Below are positions 47,601 to 56,600 of a DNA stretch of 64,000 nucleotides, piece after piece. Location: positions 4,030,001 through 4,094,000 of the forward strand of contig JADLSH010000190.1 in NCBI GenBank assembly GCA_016169945.1. The letters run 5' to 3'. The stretch's first letter is position 1. The number at the start of each line of letters is the position of its first letter. The notes beneath the pieces are model-generated. The model saw nothing but the letters and a program-made list of their open reading frames with translations, was not told the origin of the DNA and made no database searches. Source of the stretch: Trachythela sp. YZ-2020 (taxonomy: Eukaryota; Cnidaria; Anthozoa; Malacalcyonacea; Clavulariidae). The position numbers and the translations under genes were made by a program.

Positions 47601-50600
47601 GAATAACATTATGATTATATAAACTATTAACTTGATTAGAGATACAATCCGTTAGAAAATACTGGAATTAGCTGGAAAAAATGGTATTAAAACTGTTTAT
47701 GACTTTCATAGAGTTTGGACGTCAATTGCCGCCATCTTGGCTTCACTTTTCCTATTGGCCGAACATTAGAAGTTCTTACTCCAGATATATATAGAGCTCA
47801 CTGGGCGCAACTTACCGAAATTAAACACGCCCAGACCTTTCCGTCGTCGGAAAGACCTACTGCTGATATTCCGCCGGTCAGAAGTATCGTAGTGACCTTG
47901 TGGCGGCGCGGAGGCTGGTACGGGCATGTACCCCGAGGGGGGAGGGGAGGGTTGGGGTGTTGACGCGGATGACGAAGCAGTGTCGCTGGGGAAGACGGAA
48001 TCAAAGAGATGTGGGGCATAGGATAAGCTAGGCGGGGGTTCACCGTACCCCCTCGTCCGATGGACAACCGCGTTTTGAAACAGATCGCCATGACTTGTGT
48101 TCATAGGTAACCTAGGCGTTTCAACAGAGTTGTTGATGTTTGAAGGTTCGGAGTTCGCTCTCTTTGGACGGACACGCGATGGTAACGAGCCATAGAACTT
48201 GTTGTCTGGAAGAGAAAACTACAATTACAATAGTGCAATGGAAGGCTTTAATTCCTAGGCCAGGAGGCTATGTTTTCACCTGTGTTTGCGTGTGTTTGTC
48301 TGTGAGCACGATAACTCAAAAAAAATATCAAACATTTTAATACGAGAATTTGTGGAGTTACTGTGCACAGGCCCAGGGCAAATGGATTCATTTTTGGCTC
48401 AATTTGGAGAAAAAGTGGATGAGAAATTTACAAAATTTTGCCCTCCTTTCCTCGGCTGAACAGAGCTGAATGCGCAATTAGTGCATCAATGTACAGGGTG
48501 TCCCCAAAAAAATGCCCCCATCTATATTTTGTAGTATTACTATGTTAGCTTGAAGGGAGGTTTCAGGCTCTTATATTGGATGGAATAACTATCATATCAT
48601 GCCATTACATTGCTATTTGACTGATCAAAATAGCCAATGGTTTGCATTCTGGAGTTACTTAAGGTGGCGCCACCAATTTTGCAACCCGTCCAAGTTATGG
48701 AAATTGGGTCAAAAGTACTTCAATACTTTCACAAGAAGTTTAAGAGAAAAACTACTTATCATTCTCTAAAATTGAATAACGGTGGTTCCCTATATTAATC
48801 AAGATTTCGTTTCATGTAAAAATTAGTAAATAGGAGGCACAAGCCTTGGTAAGGTGGGGGAAATGCCAAAAATGTGCTTTTTTCCATCAATTTTGTCCCA
48901 AAACAGCAAATTCAATGCATTTTCCTTTCCCTGCTCAGGCTCCTGTATCATTGTTAATAATTTTCACAGTAAACGAAATGTCTATGCTAACGACAACCAA
49001 TCATGTGTTTTAGAGCAGATAGCGAGCCATTTGATTTGAAAATCCTTTTTAAAAGTCTCGAAACATGTTGAGGTTAATTTCCATAATTTGGACAAGTCGC
49101 AATATTGGTTCTAGACCGATTAGTTATTTTGATCAGTCAAATATTAATTGATTGGCATGATATGTTTGTTTTTTAATCCAGTGCGAAAATTTGAATATTT
49201 GGTTAACATTAACAAAGTAATACCACAAAGTATGATTGGGGACATTTTTTTGGGGACACCCTGTATAATCTCTTTATGTATATATATATATATATATATA
49301 TATCAAATTACTTAATCTTCACATATAAATATCCCTCTAATGTAACCTAGCTTCATTCCTGATGAGGACTAAAACACAGTCGAAAGCTAGAAATATACTA
49401 AAATGTTTATTTTCGGAGTTACCGTTCTTTGTATTATGCATGTATGCCAATTACTTACTTCTTTCCATGCTTCGCGCCATATATACAAACTTACAACCAT
49501 ACATTGGTAAACCGTTCTTGCAACAATTTCTGTGAGATTTCAGTCTGTCAAAATAGTAAATAAGACTCATTGTCAGTCTTCGAAAAGGGCAGTGGCGGCC
49601 ACCTCGTGAAATATTGGAGGTGCGAAATGCAAATTTAAGTTGACAATATTATCAGTTCGACATGATTATCAGTTCTAGATTGTTCTAGAGGTGACAGAAC
49701 TATTCCTAGAGGTCCAGCATAATTAAGGGCCATCCCTCTAGCTTTAACATGTTTGTGTTAAAACCAGTATTACTTCAGAAGGAAACTGGAATAACCGGAA
49801 GCGCCCTGGGGTACGTGTTTGATATTAGGATGTAACTACATGAAATTATAAGCTTCGGGTCTTTAGGATCAAACTGCCTGAAAAATTCAACAAGAACTTC
49901 GACGTTTCGAGCGAAGGTACTTCGTCTGGAAGTTAGCTAACGAACTGATAGAGTCATCTAGCATAATTAAAGTGAGTTTAACTTCAACTCTTGCAGGTTT
50001 AGGGAGAACAGTTCAGACCAGTCGATAAAGTTAGTTTAGTTTCTAAAATAATTCACACCAACCCGCATTTTTTGCACTTGACTCCACGGAATATCTGTTT
50101 CTTACAAAAGTCGCATTGACTTCCAAGCATCATATGCTTGTTCGAGAATCTAAAACAATCAGATGAAATATCTTACATAACGTGCAGTGACGGTCAGGAG
50201 GGGAGAAAATATTATATTTTCTAAGGGCGCCTTCCAAGGATTTCAAAGCAAATGGCTAACTATCTGCTCCAAACTCATGATTTGCATCTTGTCAAGGTTT
50301 GTGCTTTCTACTAGTTTTTACATGAAACGAAATCTTGATTACAGGGAACCACAATTATTCGAAGCGTGATTGTGAAAATATTGAAGTACTTTTTACCCAA
50401 TTTCCATAACTTGGACAGGTTGCAAAATTGGTGTCGCCACCTTCGCACGAAGCTGGTATATTCGCCGATATCTTAGTTATTCCATCCATATGAAAGCCTG
50501 AAACCTCCCTTCAAGCCAACATAATAAAACAGGGCTCGAAATAACGGCCGGTCAACGGACAATGTCCGGTCAGAATTGAGTATTGACCAGAAAAAACCTT

Positions 50601-53600
50601 GAGTGCCGGTCTTTTTGTCCGGTCAAATAACAATATATTCGTGCGCTTTAAAAGAAAATTCAATTTCATCAGATTGAGCTGTTGTTTTTTTTGTCAAAGG
50701 ATTTGAGTGTGTATGTAACTTGTCTAATAATTAAGCATCATGTATTGTAACGCAGGATCTGAACGTCATTATTAAAAGGGTTAGTTTAGGGAAAATATTT
50801 GTCCGTCCAAAAATGGTTCATCAATAGCAAAAACACATTTGACCGGACAACGTGACCGCCACATTTCCGTTCGCTATTTCGAGCCCTACAGTAGGCTGTA
50901 ATACTACAAACTATAGTGGGGGGCATTTTGTTTGGGACACCCTGTATTGCTCGTTTGCAATCGACGCCATCTTGGTTGATTTTCGTGGCAACTAAAAATC
51001 TATATTCTTCATTCTTTGTCGTATTGTGCCAGAAATCGTATGCTATTCATAATACAGTAAGATGTTTTCAAAACAAACCAAAAATATTAAAGTAACTCAA
51101 CTATTTCGATGTAAACGGCTGGACAAAACTTTAAAATCAACCAAGATGGCGCCTAATGACACGTAGTGACGTCATGTGCAAGCAAAGAATAGATAAATCT
51201 GCTTTCATTGATATATAATTTTTTGAATGCCATCTTGGAATAGCCTCGGGAAACAGGCGTTAAGGATTTGCGAAATGTGTCATATAGGCCTTGCATCAGC
51301 GTGCATCAGTTCGCCCGTAAATTTCACGCTCCCGTCTTCTGACAGGTTAGATGCATGGTTGTATTTGAAAGTACGGCGGTTGACTGTTGTGTAAAACTAC
51401 CTGAAAAATACAATGAGAACTTCGACTTTCGAGCGAAGGCGTAGGAATATTTGAAAGTAAACTAAGGTAATGGTGAATCAAACTACATTATACCATATTA
51501 ACTATGATTATACTTACTTATGCTTATCACCAAGATTAATTCTTGTTGGTGTTTTTGGAGAATTGGATAAGCTATTATCTAGATGGATAAAATAGAATTT
51601 ATAAGTTTGAAAGATCCAAAATTGACTCCCGGTCACACGAGGATGAGAGTTGATGAGAGTTGATGAGAGTTGATGAGAGTTGATGAGAGTTGATGAGAGT
51701 TGATGAGAGTTGATGAGAGTTGATGAGAGTCAATGAGAGTTGATGAGAGTCAATGAGAGTTGATTAGAGTCAATGAGAGTTGATGAGAGTCAATGAGAGT
51801 TGATGAGAGTCAATGAGAGTTGATGAGAGTCAATGAGAGTTGATGAGAGTCAATGAGCGTTGATGAGAGTCAATGAGAGTTGACGAGAGTCAATGAGAGT
51901 TGATGAGAGTTGATTCTATGAGAGTTGATGAGAGTTGATGAGAGTCGATGACAGTTGATGAGAGTTGATGTGAGTTGATTCTATGAGAGTTGATGAGAGT
52001 TGATGAGAGTCGATGACAGTTGATGAGAGTTGATGAGAGTTGATGTGAGTTGATTCTATGAGGGTTGATGAGAGTTGATGAGAGTTGATGAGAGTCGATG
52101 ACAGTTGATGAGAGTTGATGAGAGTTGAAACTCTCGCTCGCGTTCGACCGCCAACTCTCATTAACTCTCGTCAACATTGAACTGGTTCAAACTATACTTA
52201 CTATGATTATTCTCGTCATTCAAGTGATCAACACTGCCACTGTGAGGTATCGTTATCCACAGATTTCTTCCTTTATTCTTGCCTAGACTTCCACCGGGGG
52301 GAAGCGGGTCGATATTTGGTTTTCCAGCTGTGAAAATGAAAAAATATTCAATACTTTCAATTGAGTAGAAAGAGATATTCAAATCAATATTATTTATGTC
52401 ATTGCATTGTTATAAGTAAGAAAAATATTTTAACTTCAAGTTGTTTTACTCAAGAGTCAAGTCAAATTCTTTGACTCGATCGAGTGTAGAACTGATAGAC
52501 CGATTTAGTCCATCTTAATTCAGGTCACATGTTACACGAGCCAATTTTTGCTGCAACTTTTAACGCAATTTCGGACAAAGAGTGATGTTAATAGGTAAAA
52601 GTACATTCGCAGAGAAATTATGAGCATGAATCTCGTTTTACTTTGCCGACATTTTTCTTGCTAAACATGCCCAGAAGGCAACAAAGAAATGAATGAGAAT
52701 GATAATATCGGTGGAGTGAAACGAGGGCCATGTTCACTGTTTTTCTGTGCGTACATTTCTACATAACGTACATGGCTCTGTGCAGAAATTAATTGCGTTG
52801 CAAGTTGCAGAAAAATTGCCTCGTGTCAAATGGCCTTTAGTGTTAACATACGACGAAATATATAAACGATCTACTAGAATTGCATCAACTCTCATCGACT
52901 CTCATCAACTCTCATCGACTCTCATCAACTTAATGAGAGTTTTGGTTATGACTGGTACGCGTGGTAATAACCAGGAGTTTTGTTCAACTCTCATTATGGC
53001 CTGGTCTAAGGAGAACAAGGTAAGAGTTGCATGAGAGTTGATTGGATATTACCGCGCGTACCTGTCAAACGAGCAAAAACTCTCGTCAACTCTCATCAAA
53101 ATTTGAACCAGCTTAAAGTTGATGAGAGTGCATGAGAGTCGATGAGAGTTGACGGTCAAACGCGAGCGAGAGTTGCAACTCTCATTGACTCTCATCAACT
53201 CTCATCCTCGTTAGACCGGAGCTTAATAATAAAGAGCTACAAGTATTAGTACCAAATTCTTCAGATTTGCATCTTTTCATGACTTCCGGTTTTGGCGATC
53301 TCCTGGGACTAGTAGCTTGCTCCACTCCAAGATCGGAGCCTGGGGTTGAGGGTGCGTCGTCCGTATTTGTAATCGAGGACTGGGACGAGGACCTGGTCGA
53401 GTTATGTTGGACATGGTTTTCTTTGCCGTAAGACCACGAATACGAATTTGTCTTTCCATCCTTGAAAGCGTCCTTACGGCCTTCCTTACGTTGTTCTATA
53501 GGGACGATTGTAAAATAAGTAGCTTAAGTTAACAGGGTGTATAAAAAAAACCTGAACAAAATTGAAATTGCTCTCAACTTCGCGAAGCGGCTCCAGGTAC

Positions 53601-56600
53601 GAAGTTTTTATTAATATATATTGTTTGGGTATTTATAATGTAGAATAAACTAAAAAATTCTGAAAGTTACATTTTTCAAAACCCAGGGGGGGTGCCTTGT
53701 CCAACAGATCAAAGACAATATGCAAATTAAGTAAAGGCGTAAATTAAGCATGCAAAAGCTGATTTTTTCTTAAAAATGAAAGTTTACGCGACGTTTTGAA
53801 GGGCTTACACTTAAGCAAATTTTCTGAAATTTTGAACAGCAATGCAACACCCAACACATTTTCCACCCACTAATTCAAAATAACTTTTAAGCATTCAAAT
53901 TTCGTGCGCAAGCCATTTTTGATCATTTGAAAAATGTAACTTTCAGAATTTTTTAGTTTATTCTACATTATAAATACCCAAACAATATATATTAATAAAA
54001 AACTTCGTACCTGGAGCCGCTTCGCGAAGTTGAGAGCAATTTCAATTTTGTTCAGTTTTTTTTTATACACCCTGTATTGTTAGTGCGAAGGTTAACCAAT
54101 CAGAATTGCATATTTTAGAGTTAGGACCTGTTTATATAAAGGAAAGTTACCCGGCGCAAGATCGACGAGTTACTCGGCAACGGCGAGATCCTGGTCGTTA
54201 TAGAAACCTATACGGTTTTCCCGTGTGATAGAACTGGGTAAGTCGCCATGGCGAGATCCTGGCAGAAAGAGGCGGGATAAACGTATTCCCATGAAATAAA
54301 AACTGAAAAGTTAAAGAAACGTTTTTCTTACGATGGAGTTAAAGTTTGGAATTCTCTACCTGCAGATCTAGATGTGCGTAATTCGGATACATTGACAATT
54401 TTCAAAAATAGAATTCGTGCTAAATTCTGTCAGGAGTTAAATTTTGTGTAGCACTGTCCTGTAATTTATTATTTAATTTTATAAATTTGCATGCCTTATA
54501 GACAGTACAGATTTGTGTTTTGCGTAGCGTATCGTAGAGGTGGTTACATTATCCTGCATGGTGTGTATGTAATGTATATAATTGTATACGTTCCTAAATA
54601 TGTTATTCACACGCCCCTCGTGGAAACCAGCTTTAAAGTTGACGAGGCTAGCGTGTGATTTTTAAATAAAGTTTTACTACTACCATGTACACACATTTCC
54701 CGCGTAATTCGCGAAAAGAGCATGCATGTTTCTTTTGTTTTCCTACTTTGACAAATAACATAGCCCAATCTAGGCCTCAAAAGTGTACAAAAGAGGTGTA
54801 ATTAGAATGTATTCGGTGGTCAAATACATGGTAACTCGGTTCCATATAAACAGATCGCTTCTTTGTCCCACCGGGTGACTCGCCCCCGTATAAACAGGCC
54901 CTTGACTACTATTTAATTGCAAAACGGGTAGTTAAATGGCAGTTAAAAACGGGTAGTTAAAAATGCGAAGTTTTCGCGCAGATTTAGAATCTCCCGTTGT
55001 TAAAATGACATTAGTAAGTAAGTAAGTAAGGTAAATTTCCAACCACCTACAGTCAAGTACGCTAGAAAATCCCAAGCTGTAACAGTAAACTTAACGGCTA
55101 AAATATGTAATGTTAAATTAGAATTTGCTTTTTGAAACTATCAGTATTTTGTTTCACAGGGGCAAGCGTTGACACGCGGACGATTTTTCGAGCGTGTTAC
55201 GGCAGCAACGTTTTTATCGCGTTACTTTAGTCAGTTTCAATTTTGCGCATCTAATGCGTGCGCAAATCCTAGCTAATACTGCGCGCGAGTTTAATGTATT
55301 TTATTGGTACAATAAAAGGAAGCTCGTTAACAAGGAATTAAGATTCGTTTCCGGTGCAATAATGGTATGCAAATAGTGGATGTAAGGGTTGAATATATGA
55401 TTAGTCGCCATTGAGCTATGCACACAGTCACTTCAAGCTTCCCACCCAGGATTCTCCCGTCCCTTGTCCTTGAATTGCTGTCAAACTTGTATTGCATGCT
55501 CAGCTCGCCTCAATATTACTTGGTGTTGGTGGTGTCATTTTCCAAGGCAACTAGATCATGGAGGTTACCCTGATGACTGGTTTGGTAATTAGCATAGTTT
55601 TATTTTTTGCATAATTCTCCGCCTCTGACAGATGACTAGTTGCTATTGGGGATGGTCGGATGGAGGAGGCATGATTGGTTAGGTGGGGATTGTATTAATC
55701 CCTATGCTGGTGTTGGTGCTTGATTATTTATGGTGATGCAAGCTACCAATTCCATCCCTATCGGCGACAGCAGGCATCTTAGTATAGTATAATAAATATA
55801 ATAAAATGTAGCGTTATTGGACGTCTTGCGTGGCTTGATATTGTATTCAATGTTAAAGGTAATTAACTATACTATAAATGGGGGGGGGGGTATGGGTGTT
55901 CAAATCAAATAACTGTACCTGTGAACTTTCTCATGTGACTCAAAGCTAAGACGAGCTTCCAAGCATCGTCACTATTGGCCTCGGAGTCAACAAGGACATC
56001 CCGTAACTGATTTTCAGGCGCAGCCAGTAAACTGCCAAAACTGCCATATCTTTCCACTATAGCCTGTAGTAGAAATACGTTGAAATAATTCAAAAATTGC
56101 AAAGTCTGCAATTTCTCATGGTGTCTAACTGACCAACTGACCAACCAATGGACAGATCAAGTGTCTAATAGATTGAGTGTCTGGTTGGATGACCAACCAA
56201 CCAACCAACTGATGGACTGACTGACTGACTGACTGTCTGTCTGTCTGTCTGACCAACCAATGGACCGACTGTCTGGCTGACAGATGGACTGACTATCTAG
56301 CTGACAGACGAACCAACCGATGGACTGACTGTCTGACAGACAAACCAGCAATAGACTGACTGTCTGACAGACCAACCAACAATGAACTGACTGTCTGGCT
56401 GGCTGACAGACCAACTGATGGATTGACTGTCTGACAGACCAACCAATGAAATGACTATCTGGCTGACCAACCAACTGTCTAACAGACTAATCTAAACAAA
56501 TATAAGTTGAAAAAACAAACCTTGACTCCACAAGAAGCAATCCCAACGACACTCAACCATTGTTCAAGTCGTGGGTATTGGTGGTAGTCAAAGTAATTTG

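Noticed and set aside
51640..51900. CRISPR-like array
   Set aside because: The 10 bp units are contiguous with no unique spacers, and the genome is eukaryotic.
51890..52177. Repeat protein with [10 protein letters not shown] units
   Set aside because: A pure translation of the 10 bp minisatellite, lying in a KSR intron and open in more than one frame.
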